A DNA stretch of 64,000 nucleotides from Streptomyces sp. WAC08241 (GCA_007858575.1 CP042279.1:2046001-2110000); one strand, 5' to 3'. Positions 1 to 11,206 are shown, counted from the first letter of the stretch. A program made the numbers and translations. Notes: generated from the sequence alone by a model not told the origin.

Positions 1-10
1 CGTACGGATG

Positions 11-121
11 TCAAAACGCCTTCAGGTAGGGCGAGTTCGTCCGGAAGCCGTTGAAGGCACCTCCACCAGTGGCGCTGCCGCCGCGCGCCCCGGCCCGGCC
101 TCCCCCGCCCTCCCCCGGCAT
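11..121 (-). CDS. Candidate 36-aa peptide, possible RiPP precursor
   Basis: A 36-codon ORF runs leftward, divergent from the SARP regulator. An in-frame TAG lies upstream, so ATG at 121 is the first usable start. It is preceded by an AAGGGGG ribosome-binding site eight bases away. The first half is Gly/Arg/Ala-rich. The C-terminal 14 residues read FNGFRTNSPYLKAF and use almost only G/C-ending codons. Hydroxyl residues (Ser16, Thr18, Thr28, Ser30) are present but there is no Cys. RiPP precursors commonly flank their modification genes and no other small ORF around this cluster looks like one, so a precursor role is inferred. A lost base in the G runs could have changed the N-terminal half. It could also be a spurious ORF. 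Confidence 0.35.
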   Translation of the reverse strand: MPGEGGGGRAGARGGSATGGGAFNGFRTNSPYLKAF

Positions 122-303
122 TTCACCGACCCCCTTGACCGTGCGATCTACGCAGGTAGACACTCACCACTGCCACACGGCCGAACCACGCGTGAAGACG
201 GCTTCACAGGTGCTCCTTCCTGCCCGCGGCCGTCGGACACGTCTCCCGGAAGCGCCGTGGCGGCCCGGTCCAGCAGGGGTTCAACCGTCAACGGAGGAAC
301 TCG

Positions 304-2226
304 GTGCGTTTCCAGTTGCTCGGTCCGCTCAGCATCACCGACGGGCGTGACGTGGTGGTCCTCCCACCGGCCAAACCGACCTCGCTCCTCGCGGCCCTCC
401 TCGTCCGCCCCGGCGAAGTGGTCCCCACGTCCCGTCTCCGGCAGGCCGTCTGGGGCGAGGAGCAGCCGGCGACGGCGAAGGCCGCCCTCCAGAGTTGCGT
501 CCTGCGGCTGCGCCGCCTCTTCGCCAAGTACGGCATAGAGGACCAGGCCGTGGTCGCGGTCGCCGGCGGTTACCTCCTCCCCGCCGACGGCGACACCCTC
601 GACCTGCTGCACTTCCGCCGTCTGACCGCCGAGGCCGAGGGTGCCGGGGAGGCCGAACTCCCTGCTGCGCAGGGCCCTCGACCTGTGGCGGGGGCCGCTC
701 TCACCAACGTCCCCTCCGAGCTCCTGCACCGCGACGAGGTGCCCCGGCTGGTCGAGGAGCGGTTACGGGTCCTGGAACGCGTCTGCGAGATCCAGCTCGC
801 CCGGGGCCGATGTCGCGACGTCCTGGTGGACCTGTGGGAGGCCACCCGGGCCCGCCCCCAGCACGAGGGGCTCGCCGCCCAACTGATGCGGGCGCTCTAC
901 CGGGTGGGACGGCAGAACGAGGCACTGGCCGAGTTCCGGAGGATCAGGACGCACCTCCGGGACGAATTCGGCGTCGATCCCGGTACGGAACTGCAAGAAC
1001 TGGAACTGGCCATTCTGCGCGGCGACGAACCCCGGGGCCCGTTTCGGACACCGTGACCCTCACGTCCGCGTCACCCGCACCCGCACCCACACCGAAGTCA
1101 CCCGCGTCGCTCGCACCCGCTCTCTCGTTACCCACGCCGCTCTCACCCCAAGGCTCGCCCCACGGCTCGCCCGGCGGCCCGGAGGAGGCGCCGGCCGGAC
1201 CCCGTTCCGCCGAGGGCGGCCGTCCGGGGCCGCGCCTGCCCCACGTCCCCGGTTTCACCGGCCGCACCCGGGAGACCGCCGCCCTGGTGAGCCACCTCGG
1301 CGAGGGCGGGCGGAGCGGCTCCGCCCCGGTGCTCGCCGTGGTCTCGGGCGGTCCGGGCATGGGCAAGACCGCTCTGGCCCTGCACGCCGCGCACCTGGTG
1401 ACCGACCGGTATCCGGCGGGCGCCGTCCTGCTCCCGCTGAGCGCGCCCGACGGCACGCCCCGGCCCGCCGACGAGGCCGCCGCGGAGCTGCGCTCGCTCC
1501 TCCCCTCCGGCGCCGCCCACGGCTCCTCCCTGGTGATCCTCGACGACGCCGTGCACCCGGACCAGGTGCGGCGGTTCCTCGACGCGACCGGCTGCGGCGC
1601 CGTCGTCGTCACCAGCCGCATGGGCCTGGCCGCCCTGGTCGCCACGCACGGGCCCGCGGTGCTCCAGCTCGGCGCCCTGCCGCCGCAGGAGTCCCGCGCG
1701 CTCCTGACCGCCGTCCTGGGACAGGAGCGGGTGGCGGCCGAGAGCGGCGCCGTGCACACCCTCACGGAGGCCTGCGGGCACGTGCCGCTGGCCCTGCGGA
1801 TCGTCGCGGCCCGGCTGCTCACCCGGCCGAGGATGCGCCTGGCCGACCACGCCGCGTGGCTGCTGCGGGACCTGCCCGCCCGGCTCGCGCTGCCCGACGA
1901 CCCCCGGATGTCCGTACCGCTCGCCCTCGACGGGGCCCTGCGCCGCCTGCCCGCCCCGCTCGCCGACGCGCACCTGCGGCTGGCGCGCCTCGAAGGGCGG
2001 ATCACCGCGCCGGACGCGGCCGGAGTCCTCTCCTCCCCGAGGCGGACGCCGAGGAGGTGCTCGAACGGCTCCTCGACACCGGGCTCGTCGAGGAGGACCG
2101 GCCCGGGACCCTCCGCATGAACCCGCTGTTCCGCGCCCACGCGCTGCACCGCTCCACCCGTACGAGCGGCGCCCCGCAGCCCTCGCCGCCGCGGTCCGGC
2201 ACGCGCTGCCGTCCGGCGCCACCTGA
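304..2226 (+). CDS. SARP-family regulator with NB-ARC ATPase domain (AfsR-like, no TPR)
   Basis: Likely pathway activator of the adjacent RiPP cluster. The GTG start follows CGGAGGAAC. Residues 1-95 form an OmpR-like winged helix (starts MRFQLLGPLSITDGRDVV, with RLRRLF near 75). Residues 100-245 are the bacterial transcriptional activator domain (ALYRVGRQNEALAEFRRIR). A Pro/Ala-rich linker then leads to an NB-ARC-type domain with Walker A SGGPGMGKTALAL near residue 350 and an ILDDAV Walker B-like segment. The frame changes near 650, 700, 1035 and 2035; stitched, the protein is about 640 aa. AfsR itself is near 1,000 aa because of a C-terminal TPR array, which is absent here. SARP proteins bind direct repeats near -35 boxes of target promoters; no target site was identified. 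Confidence 0.85.
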
Positions 2227-2366
2227 CGCCCGGCACGCCCCTTCCCCTTCGCGCTCCGCTCCTGCCGCGGGGAACGGCCGACCGGCCCGTGCTCCCCGAC
2301 CCCGTACGTCCCGCCTTTCAGTTCCGCGCGGCCCACGAGGCCCCGACCCGGAGGTGCGTTCCCCGC

Positions 2367-4651
2367 ATGCCCACGACGCCGTACGAGGAGACCGCCGGCA
2401 CCCGGCCCAGGGTGCGCCGCGACGTGCTGTTCACCCAGACGCCCAAGGGCGTGATCTTCCACAACGCCGACGGCGGCTTCCAGGTCGGCTCCCCGTCCGC
2501 CTACCGCTTCGCCACCCTCCTCGTCCCCCACCTGGACGGCAGCCGGACCGTGGCCGAGATCTGCGAGGGCTTCAAGGAGCCGCAGAAGGCGATGGTGGGC
2601 AGCCTGGTGAAGGCGCTGTACGCCCGTGGCTTCGCCCGGCCCGTACCGGACCCGGTCGAGGGGGCGCGTCCGTGGAACCGGCGGTCGCCGCCCGTTTCGC
2701 GCAGCAGATCGCGTATGTCGACCACTACGCGGACGGTGCCGAGGGCCGGTTCGCCGCCTTCCGAACACCCGGGTCGCCGTGCTCGGCGACGGCCCGGTCG
2801 CCCGCTGGTGCGCCCTCTCCCTGGTCCGCAACGGCTGCGCCTCCGTCGGCGTCGAGGCCGCGCTGGCCGAAGGGCCCGCCACGGCGGCGGAGTTCGGCGC
2901 GCTCCGGGCGGAGGCGGAGGAGCTCACCGCCGGGGCAGTCCGGCGGAGGTGACCGTGCTGCCGGACGCCGGTTCCGGCGGGGCGGGCGGCTGGGACGCGT
3001 ACGCGGGGTACGACGTGGTGGTGGCCGCCGCCGGGCGCGACGCGTTCGGGACCTCGCTCGCCCTCCTCGACCGGGGCGTTCCGGAGGGCCGTCTCTGCTC
3101 CCCGCCTGGACCTTCGGCGGGCGGGTGGTGGTCGGACCGGCCGGCACGCCGGACGCCGAGGGCTGTGTGGCCTGCGCGGCCCTGCGGCTCGGCGCGACGG
3201 GGACGCGGCGGTGGCGGCCGACCTGTGGAGCGGACTCGCCCTGAACAGGCCGGGATCCTCGGGGAGTTCCGGGACCACGCCGCGCGGCCCGCTCGCCGCG
3301 ATGCTCGGGAACCTGCTCGGGTACGAGGTGTTCCGGCTGGTCACGGAGGCACTGCCGGCCGAGACGCGGGGCAGGTGCTGCTCCAGGACACGGCCTCCTT
3401 CGACGTGCTGGCGGAGCGGCTGCTGCCCCATCCGCGCTGTCCGTTCTGCCGGACGCCGGCGGCCGCCGCCGAGCCCGTCGACCTCGCGGAGGCCGCCGGG
3501 CGGCCCGCCTTCCGGCCGGTGGTCGCCGCCGCCCCCGAGGACGGCGCGACCGAGGGCCGCTGGCGGACCTCGACCGGCGTTCGCTCGCGGTCCGGCCGTC
3601 CGTCGGGGTCTTCACCCGGTACGCGGACGAGCCGGTGACCCAGACCCCGCTGAAGGTCGGCGCCGTGGAGGTCGGCCTCGGCGCGGCCGGGACGCGGACC
3701 GTCGTCGCCTTCGACGTCCAGCACACGGCGGGCGCCCGGCTGCGCGCCCTCGACGCCGCCGCCGTGGTGTACGCCGAACACGTCGTCCCCGCCGTTCCCG
3801 CCGCCTCCGCTCCGGAGTCCGGCTCCCCGGCCGGCCGCGAGGAGGCGCCCCACCGGGTGGACCCGGACGCGCTGACCACCGCCACCGGGGCGGGGGGCGA
3901 TCCGGTGGCCTCCTGGGTCCTGGCCACGTCGCTCCTGACCAAGGAACCGGTCCGGGTGCCGGCCGGCGCCGTCCGCCCCTTCGGACCGGACAACCAGGAC
4001 CGCCGCTTCGAGCCGTCCCGCGCCGGGGCGGGCGCGGGCGCCGGTCTGCCGGACGCGGCGGCGGCCGGTCTGCTGTCCGCGCTCGCCCACGACGCGCTGC
4101 GGCGGTCCGTACGGGGAGCGGGGCGTACGGCGGTGATTCCCCGGCCGCGTGCGACGAGGCCCCCGAGACCCGCTTCCTGCTGCGTTCCGCCGGACACCTG
4201 GGTCTGGACGTCGAACTCCTCGGCCTCGGGGAGGAGGAGCGCACGGGGTGTCCGTCGTCCTCGCCAGGACCCGGCCGACAGGGCGGAAGGAGGGTGGGGA
4301 ACCGGGCCGCTGGGCCGTCGGTGCCGCCCTGGACCGGGCCGACGCGGCCACCGACGCCCTGCGCGACCTGCTCGGCACGGCCCAGCTCGCCGCGGAGGGG
4401 TGCTCGGCGCGGAGGACGGGCCCGACACCGGCGACCCGCTCCTCGCGGACCTCGACGCGGCCCTGGTCCCGGTGACGGCCGACGCCCCCGCGCCCGCGCC
4501 CTCCGCCGTGACCTGGGCGGACGTGCTGGAACGCCTCGCCGACGCCGGACGGGACGCCCTCGTCGTGCCCACGCACGCCGCCGACCTGCCCTCCGCCGGC
4601 GTCCACACCGTCCGGGTCCTGCTCACCAGGGCGGCCGGCGATGACCGCTGA
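2367..4651 (+). CDS. TOMM leader-peptide-binding RRE/E1-like protein with YcaO-like C-terminus
   Basis: Predicted partner of the YcaO cyclodehydratase that recognises the precursor leader. The ATG at 2367 follows GGAGGTG. Residues 1-85 resemble a PqqD/RRE fold (FTQTPKGVIFHNADGGFQVG, then a helical LDGSRTVAEICEGF segment). An E1/ThiF-like region follows (RVAVLGDGPVARWCALSLVR) with CVAC and CPFC pairs that could hold zinc. The final 300 residues (TQTPLKVGAVEVGLG to PSAGVHTVRVLLT) look like a diverged YcaO domain: the end aligns in style with the C-terminal segments of the two YcaO proteins downstream but lacks their final Pro-rich tail. At least seven frame changes occur, each consistent with a lost base; stitched length is about 760 aa. 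Its stop overlaps the next gene by 11 bases. Confidence 0.75.
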
Positions 4652-6587
4652 CCTCGTCGAGGCCCCGGCCGGCGGGGCCGGGGAAGCCCGGCGCGAGGCG
4701 TGCCGCGCCTTCGCCGAGGACCTCCGCCGCGCCCTGGCGGAGCTGCCGTCCGCGCCCGGCCGCCCGGTCCCGGACGTCGCGGTCTCGGCGCTGGGCGTGC
4801 GGGACGCCTTCCGGGTGGGCGGGAGGACGCCGCCCCGCGCTCCGCGCTCCCCGTCCACCTGTACGGCGGGCACGTCCTGGTCGGTCCCCGGTCCGTGGCG
4901 GGCCGGCCCGGCTGCGGCGTCTGTCTGGAGCGCCGCTGGCAGGCCGTGCGGTCGGTGGGCCTGCGGAAGGGCTCGAACTGCGCGGCGGCACCCGGGAGGC
5001 GGGGCCGTGGCCCCACCGGACGCCGTTCGCCGCGCGGGCGGTCGCCGCCCTGGTCGCCGGGCTCGCCGCCGCTCCCCCGGACGCCCGGGGCCCCTTCCCG
5101 GACGTGTGGCTCGTGGACCTGGAGCGGTTGACCGTGCGGCACCATCCGCTGGTGCCGGAGCCGGACTGCCCCGACTGCGGCGTCCCGGAGCCGGTGGCGG
5201 CGGAGTCGGCCGCCCTCGTCCTGCGGCCCGCGCCCCCGTACCGGCCGGGCGCCGGGCGGGTGCGGCCGGTGGAGGCGTACGGCCTGCCGGTGGACGCGTT
5301 CGCCAACCCGCACTGGGGCGCGGTGGGTCCGTCGGTGGTGTGCGACGTGACCTCGCCGACCACCTCGGCCACCGTCGGCTGCTTCTCCAGCCGGTCCGGG
5401 GAGTACCTGCGGGAGACGTTCTGGGGCGGTCACGCCGACACGTACCGCGCCAGCACCCTGATCGGCGTCCTGGAAGGTCTGGAGCGGTTCGCGGGGATGC
5501 GGGCCCGGGGCCGCGCCGTCACCCTGACCGCGTCCCTGGACGAGCTGGGGCCGACCGCCGTCGACCCCCGGGAGACCGGCCTCTACGCGGAGGAGTTCCA
5601 CCGGGCCAACCCGTGGGTGCCGCCGTTCGCCCCGGACCGCCCCGTCCCGTGGGTGTGGGGCTGGTCGCTGCGGGACGGGATCCCCGTGCCGTGCCCGAGG
5701 TGCTCGCGTACTACCACAAGCCGGGGATCGAGCACCGGTTCGTCCAGGAGAGCTCCAACGGCTGCTCTCCGGGGAAGCCTGGAGGAGGCCGTGCTCGGCG
5801 GCCTGATGGAGGTCCTGGAGCGGGACGCCTTCCTGCTGGCCTGGCACGGCAGGCAGCCGCTCCCCGAGATCGACCCGGCGACCAGCGCCGATCCGCGCAC
5901 CCGGGTCATGGTGGACCGGATGGCCCTGTACGGGTACCGGGCCAGGTTCTTCGACACCCGGATCACCTTCCCGGTGCCCGTGGTGACGGGCGTGGCCGAG
6001 CGGTTCGACGGGGTCCGGCCCGGATGTGCTTCGGTGCCGGGGCGTCCCTCGACCCGGAGGCGGCGCTCGCCGCGGCCCTGTGCGAGATCGCCACCGACTC
6101 GGTGCAGCTCCTCCAGCGGTTCGAGCGGAACGAGGCCGGATACCGGGCCATGGCCGAGGACTTCGCGAGGATCACCGGCCTGCACGACCATCCGCTGGTG
6201 TACGCGGTGCCGGAGATGGGCCGCCACGCCGACTTCCTGCTCCGTCGGGCCTCGCCCCCGGCGCCGGTGGCCGTGGCCGATCTGCGCCCGCCCGGGTTCG
6301 GGGCGATCGGCGCGGACGTGCGGGACGACCTGCTCGTGGCGGTGGAGGCGGTGACGTCCGCCGGATTCGACGTGGTCGTCGTCGACCAGACCGCGCCCGA
6401 GCAGCGCGCCCTGGGGCTGCACACCGTGAAGGTGCTCGTGCCCGGTCTGCTGCCGCTCGACTTCGGCTGGACGCGGCAGCGCGCCCGGCACATGCCCCGC
6501 ACGCGGACCGCGCTGCGCGAGGCGGGGCTGCGGCCGGACGACCTGACCGGGGCCGGCCTCAACCCCGGCCCGCACCCCTTCCCGTGA
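4641..6587 (+). CDS. YcaO-domain azoline cyclodehydratase (first copy)
   Basis: YcaO proteins use ATP to activate backbone amides so Cys, Ser or Thr side chains cyclise to azolines. The N-terminal third carries two possible zinc pairs, CGVC and CPDC. The YcaO domain starts near residue 215 (VDAFANPHWGAVGP) and includes the nucleotide-site segments STLIGVLEGLERFAG, SSNGCSPG with an adjacent LEEAVLGGLMEVLERDAF, and EAALAAALCEIATDS. The C-terminus ends HPFP, a Pro-rich tail typical of TOMM cyclodehydratases whose tail enters the active site. Frame changes occur near 4820, 4980, 5690, 5780 and 6020. About 648 aa. It is translationally coupled to the leader-binding protein upstream, its presumed partner. 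Confidence 0.85.
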   Translation: MTADLVEAPAGGAGEARREACRAFAEDLRRALAELPSAPGRPVPDVAVSALGVRDAFRVGGRTPPRAPRSPSTCTAGTSWSVPGPWRAGPAAASVWSAAGRPCGRWACGRARTARRHPGGGAVAPPDAVRRAGGRRPGRRARRRSPGRPGPLPGRVARGPGAVDRAAPSAGAGAGLPRLRRPGAGGGGVGRPRPAARAPVPAGRRAGAAGGGVRPAGGRVRQPALGRGGSVGGVRRDLADHLGHRRLLLQPVRGVPAGDVLGRSRRHVPRQHPDRRPGRSGAVRGDAGPGPRRHPDRVPGRAGADRRRPPGDRPLRGGVPPGQPVGAAVRPGPPRPVGVGLVAAGRDPRAVPEVLAYYHKPGIEHRFVQESSNGCSPGKPGGGRARRPDGGPGAGRLPAGLARQAAAPRDRPGDQRRSAHPGHGGPDGPVRVPGQVLRHPDHLPGARGDGRGRAVRRGPARMCFGAGASLDPEAALAAALCEIATDSVQLLQRFERNEAGYRAMAEDFARITGLHDHPLVYAVPEMGRHADFLLRRASPPAPVAVADLRPPGFGAIGADVRDDLLVAVEAVTSAGFDVVVVDQTAPEQRALGLHTVKVLVPGLLPLDFGWTRQRARHMPRTRTALREAGLRPDDLTGAGLNPGPHPFP

Positions 6588-6661
6588 CGCCCCGCCGGGC
6601 AAGGCTATCCGACCGGGCGAGCACGCCCGACGCCCGGGGAGACCGGGAGAAAGGGGATCCC

Positions 6662-8330
6662 GTGGGGTACGCCCATGAGTACGCGCACGCCGTCCCGCAC
6701 CGCGGCCGCGTTCCGATGGAGCCCACCGACCACGTCGTGAACTGGCGGACGGTCCGCGCCGGGCAAGTACTACCCGCGCGCGGAGGCGTTCGCGCTGCCG
6801 GAGACCGAGGACCTCCCGGACGTGCCGATCGCGCCCGGTCTGCTGCCCGGCGCCGCCGGCGGCCCCGTGCCCGAGCCCCGCGCCGGGTTCGGCCTCCCGC
6901 CCTGTCGGCGATGCTGAAGGACTCGTACGGGCTGACCGGCCGCCGTCTCGGGGTCCAGGCCAACACCGATCTGGCCGGGCTGCCGTACTACCACCACGCC
7001 AACTGGTCGCGCGGCACGGCCGGCGGCGGCGGGCTCTACCCGGTGAGCGTCCACTGGGCGTCCGGCCCTCCGGTCCCCTCACCCCGGGCCTCCACCACTA
7101 CGACGTCCAGCGGCACGCCCTGCAACGGCTGCTGACCGGCGACGTCACGGGCCGGGTCCGCGAGGCGCTGGGGCCGGACGCGCCCGACGGGGCCTCGACA
7201 CCGACCAGTACCTGATCCTCGGCGTCAAGTACTGGCAGAACTCCTTCAAGTACAACAGCTTCTGCTTCCACGTGGTCTGCACCGACCTCGGCACCCTCGC
7301 GCAGACCTGGCGGATCTGGGCGGCCGCCCGGGGCTGCGGCTCGCGCCCGCGCTGTGGTTCGACGAGCCCGCCCTGAACGGGCTGCTCGGGGTGGAGGGCG
7401 AGGAGGAGGCGGTGTTCGCGGTGGTGCCGCTGCGCTGGGACGGGGCGGGGTCCGGGCGAGGGGGCCGGACACCGCCCGTCCCGGAAGCGCCTCCCGGAGG
7501 CCCCGCGCACGGACCCGGACCACCGCCCCGCCGTGCGGCACCGGGACGCCGAGCGCTCCCGTACCCTCCTCGGCTTCCCCCAGGTGCGCGCGATGCACCG
7601 GGCGACCCTGGAGGGGCCACCGCCCGGCCCTCCCCGGGCGCGCTGGCTGCCGCCGCGGCCCTCACGGACACGACCCTCACGGACACGGCCGACGGGGACG
7701 TGCGCACGCCCCTGCCCGCACCGGCCTTCCCCGGCACCGGCGTGCGCCGGAGCCCTGCGGGAGCGCCGTTCCAGCTTCGGGCGGTTCGACGCGCGCCGGG
7801 AGGTGTCCGCCGGGCACCTGTCGTCGGTCCTGGCGGCCTGCGCCGGGACCCGGCTGGCCGGTGACACCGATCCGTCCGGGGAGCACCGGCTCGCCCGGCT
7901 GTACGTCTTCGTCAACCACGTGGCGGGGATCGGGCCGGGCGCGTACGCGTACGACCCCGACCGCGGCGACCTGCGCGCGGTCGTCACGGGGCCGCAGGGC
8001 CCGTTCCTCCAGGAGAACTACTTCCTGGCCAACTACAACCTGGAGCAGGCCGGGGCGGTCCTGGTGCCCACCGTGCGGACCACCGCCGTCCTGGACGCCG
8101 TGGGCGACCGGGGCTACCGGCTCGCCGTCGCCACCGCCGGGGCCGTCGCCCAGAGCTTCTACCTGGCGGCCTCGGCCCTGGGTCTGGGCGCGGGCGTGGC
8201 GCTGGGCTTCGACAACGTCTCGTACGCCGAGCGGCTCGGGCTCACGGACGGCGACGAGGCCCCGCTGCTCATCATGGCCCTCGGTCACGAACGGCCCGGG
8301 CCCGCCGACTTCCGCCACGAGATCGCCTGA
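6662..8330 (+). CDS. SagB-type FMN azoline dehydrogenase (nitroreductase fold)
   Basis: Predicted to oxidise azolines to aromatic azoles using FMN. GTG at 6662 is chosen because GAGAAAGGGGATCCC supplies a ribosome-binding site. The N-terminal half has LKDSYGLTGRR and GGGGLYPVSVHW, the latter matching the GGLYP signature of SagB-type dehydrogenases, and YWQNSFKYNSFCFHVVC. The C-terminal half is a second nitroreductase-like domain: RERRSSFGRFDA, then GPFLQENYFLANYNLEQAGA and VAQSFYLAASALGLGAGV. The middle (about 7050-7760) is Pro-rich and badly broken by lost bases. Stitched length is about 556 aa, typical of two-domain SagB proteins. It is followed after 18 bases by the dehydratase gene. Confidence 0.8.
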
Positions 8331-8348
8331 CGGCCTCGGAGGATTCCC

Positions 8349-11206
8349 ATGACACGCACAGAGTCCGGCGTCCCGGACGCCCGTGACACAGCCGAGGCCG
8401 CCTGGGAGCCCGGCAGGCGCTTCGTGCTCCGGGTGGCCGGTCTTCCGGTCGAGACGGTCCACGGGCTGCGCTGCCCGGGCACGCGCCGCTGGGCCGACGC
8501 CGTACTGGACGGGGAGGAGCGCCTCGCCGCCGAGGGGGCGCTGCTCGGCGACCTCCTGCACGCCCTGGTCGGAGCGACCGCCGCGCCCGGGGACGGTGAC
8601 GGGGACGCCGGAGTGCGCCGCGCGCTCCTCGACCTGCGGCGGCGGATCTTCAACAACCGGCTGCCCGCCGATCCGGACGCGGCCGTGCGCCTGGTGGCGG
8701 GGCTCGACCGGGAGGCCGGCGAGCGGACCGCGCGGTGGCTGCGGGGCCGGGCGCGGCTCGCGGAGCTGACGGCCGAAGGGGCGGAGCTGCTCGACGGCGA
8801 ACTCCGCGAGAGCCGGGGCGCGTTGCGCCGCGTACTCGCCGAGGAGCGGTTGCGCCACGGTCTGCTGCTCGCCTCGCCCGCCCTCGACGCGCGCCTCGAC
8901 GCCTATCTGCGCGACACGAGCCCGCGGCCGGGCAACCGCCTGCGCAAGATCGAGCGTTCCGCGCTCACCTACCTCTACCGCACGGCCTGCAAGACCAGCC
9001 CCTTCAGCACCTTCACCGGCGTCGGCCTCGCCTCCTTCGCGAGCGGTCGGGCGGAGGAGCCGGCTCACGACGCCGGTCTGCGGGTCGACGGGGAGTGGGT
9101 GAGCCGCGTACGGCTCAACGTCGTCGTGCTGACCCGGCTGACCGAGCTGGTCACCGCCGATCCGGAGCGCCGCCGGGACCTGCCGGTGGTCCTCTCGCAG
9201 GGCTGGGAGCGGGACGCCGACCGCATCCGGTACGTGCGCCACGTGACGACGGCGGGCGACGACGGGGCCGCCGTCACCTTCGACGCGGTCCGCGACCGGC
9301 TGTTCTTCCTGCGCGGCAGCGGCACCCTGGACCGGCTCCTGGAGTGGCTCGGCGGCCGGGACGGGAAGGTGCGCCACCGCGATCTGGTGGACTGGCTGGA
9401 CGGCGAGCACGGGGCCGGGCGCGAAGTGTGCGAGCGGTACGCCTCGGCCCTCCTGGACGTCGGCATGGTGCAGGTCCCGGTGCTCCGCACGGACGTGCAC
9501 GACGGGGATCCGCTGCGCTCCTACCAGGACGCCCTGCGCTCCCTCGGCGCGCCGTGGGCCGACCGGCTCGCGGACCTCCTGGACGGCCCGGCCGACTGCC
9601 TCGCCCGCTACCCGGGGCGGGCGTCGACGAGCGGCGCGCCCTGCTGGGCACGCTGCGGAGCCGGCCCAGGAGATCCAGGCAGAGTTGGGGCCGCCGAGCC
9701 GTCCCTGCCGCAGACGCTGGTGTACGAGGACGTCAGCGCGGGCGACGGTCTGGTCTGCGGGGCCGGCGTGCTGGACGGGGAGACCGGCCGGGCGCTGCGG
9801 GCCGTCGAGGGGTGCTGCCGCTGTTCGACCTGACGCTCCCCCAGCGGATCGCCCTGCTCGGCTTCTTCGTCGCCCGCTACGGGCGCGGCGGCCGCTGCGA
9901 CGACCTGCTCGGCCTGGTCCACGACTTCCACGAGGACTTCTTCGACCAGTACGTCTCCTTCACCTCCAAACGGGTCCCCTTCGGCGAGGACGGGACGTAC
10001 CGGCCCGAGGAGAACTGGCTCGGGCAGGAGGAGATGCGGACCTCGACCGGGCCCGCCGCCGCTTCCACGACGGCATGCGCGCCCTGTGGGAGCGGGAGGC
10101 GGAGCGCGAGACGGAGGAGGTCGAGCTGCCGGGCGGCCTGCTGGCGGAGACGGCCGGCGAACTCGCTCCGCTCACCGGGCACTTCGTCCCGCAGAGCCAC
10201 CACCTCCAGCTCTCCCGGCCTGCCGGGGCCGGCCGCTCGTCGTGCTCAACAAGTCGTACGGCGGCCTCGCCTTCCCCTTCAGCCGGTTCACCCACCTGTA
10301 CGACGGTGCCGGGGCGGCGGGCCCCGGCCTCTCCGACGCCCTGCGCGGGGAGACGGCGGCCCGGCGGCCGGAGGGGCGGTGTTCGCGGAGGTCACCGGCG
10401 GGCCGGTCAGCAGCAACCTGAACCTGCACGGGCGGCTGACCGACCACCGGATCGTCTGTCCGGGCGAGACCGGCACCGTGCCCGAGGAGGCCCGGATCCA
10501 CCTCGACGACCTGTACGTCGAGCACGACGAGGCGGCCGGGCGGCTGGTGCTCCGCTCCCGGCGCCTCGGCCGCGAGGTCGTGCCGGTCTACCTCGGCTAC
10601 CTCGTGCCGATCGCGCTCCCCGACATCCCCCGCACCCTGCTCCTGCTCTCCCCCAGCACCATGGCCCCCTTCGACGTGTGGGCGGGGGTGCCGGAGGGCG
10701 CGGCCGTGGACGGGGTCACCCGCAGGCCCCGGATCCGGCACGGGGACGTGGTGGTCGGGCGGCGGAGCTGGACCGCGCCCGCGGAGGTCCTGCCGGTCCG
10801 CCGCCCGGGGGCGGGCGAGGAGGAGCACTACCTGGACTGGCAGCGGTGGCGGCGGGCCCACGGCCTGCCCGACCGCTGCTTCGCCACGGTCTCCCGGGCG
10901 GACCGGGGGCCGGTCGGGGCCAAGCCGGTCCACGTCGACTTCGACAGCCCGCTGTCCCTGGCCGCGTTCGACGCCCTGGTGGAGCGCGAGCCCGGGGTCC
11001 GGGTGGTGTTCCAGGAGATGCTGCCCGCCGAGGACGGGCTCCACGTCGCCTCGGAGCGCGGCCGGCACGTGGCCGAACTCGCGGTGGAGACCTTCACCAC
11101 CCGCCGGGCCCCCGCACGCCGTTCCACCCCGCGGCCCCGTCCCGTTCCGCAGCCCCGCCCCGTCCCGTCGTCCGGCCCGGAGGTCTCCCCGTCATGCCCG
11201 AACTGA
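8349..11206 (+). CDS. LanB-type dehydratase, N-terminal (glutamylation) protein
   Basis: In split LanB systems this protein transfers glutamate from glutamyl-tRNA to Ser/Thr of the precursor, and the following protein eliminates it to give dehydroalanine or dehydrobutyrine. ATG at 8349 follows GGAGGATTCCC. The early part contains IERSALTYLYRTACKTSP and FSTFTGVGLASF (residues about 200-225), the hallmark segment of this family. Later blocks include VSFTSKRVPFGEDGTY, GPVSSNLNLHGRLTDH and IHLDDLYVEHDEAAGRLVLR. Frame changes cluster between 9600 and 10400. The stop at 11206 lies 13 bases inside the next gene. Length is about 950 aa, usual for the thiopeptide/goadsporin type. Confidence 0.85.

Noticed and set aside
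2227..2366. Gap between the SARP and E1-like genes as a place for the precursor peptide
   Set aside because: No start codon with a ribosome-binding site and no Ser/Thr/Cys-rich short frame were seen; only the Shine-Dalgarno of the next gene is apparent.
1143..3431. A 762-codon open frame on the minus strand
   Set aside because: It is antisense to the NB-ARC region and the E1-like gene and has low-complexity composition without recognisable domains.
2725..5847. A 1040-codon open frame on the minus strand
   Set aside because: It is antisense to the leader-binding and YcaO genes. Its translation is Arg/Pro/Gly-rich with no motifs, while the plus strand gives clear family blocks. Long antisense frames are normal at this GC content.
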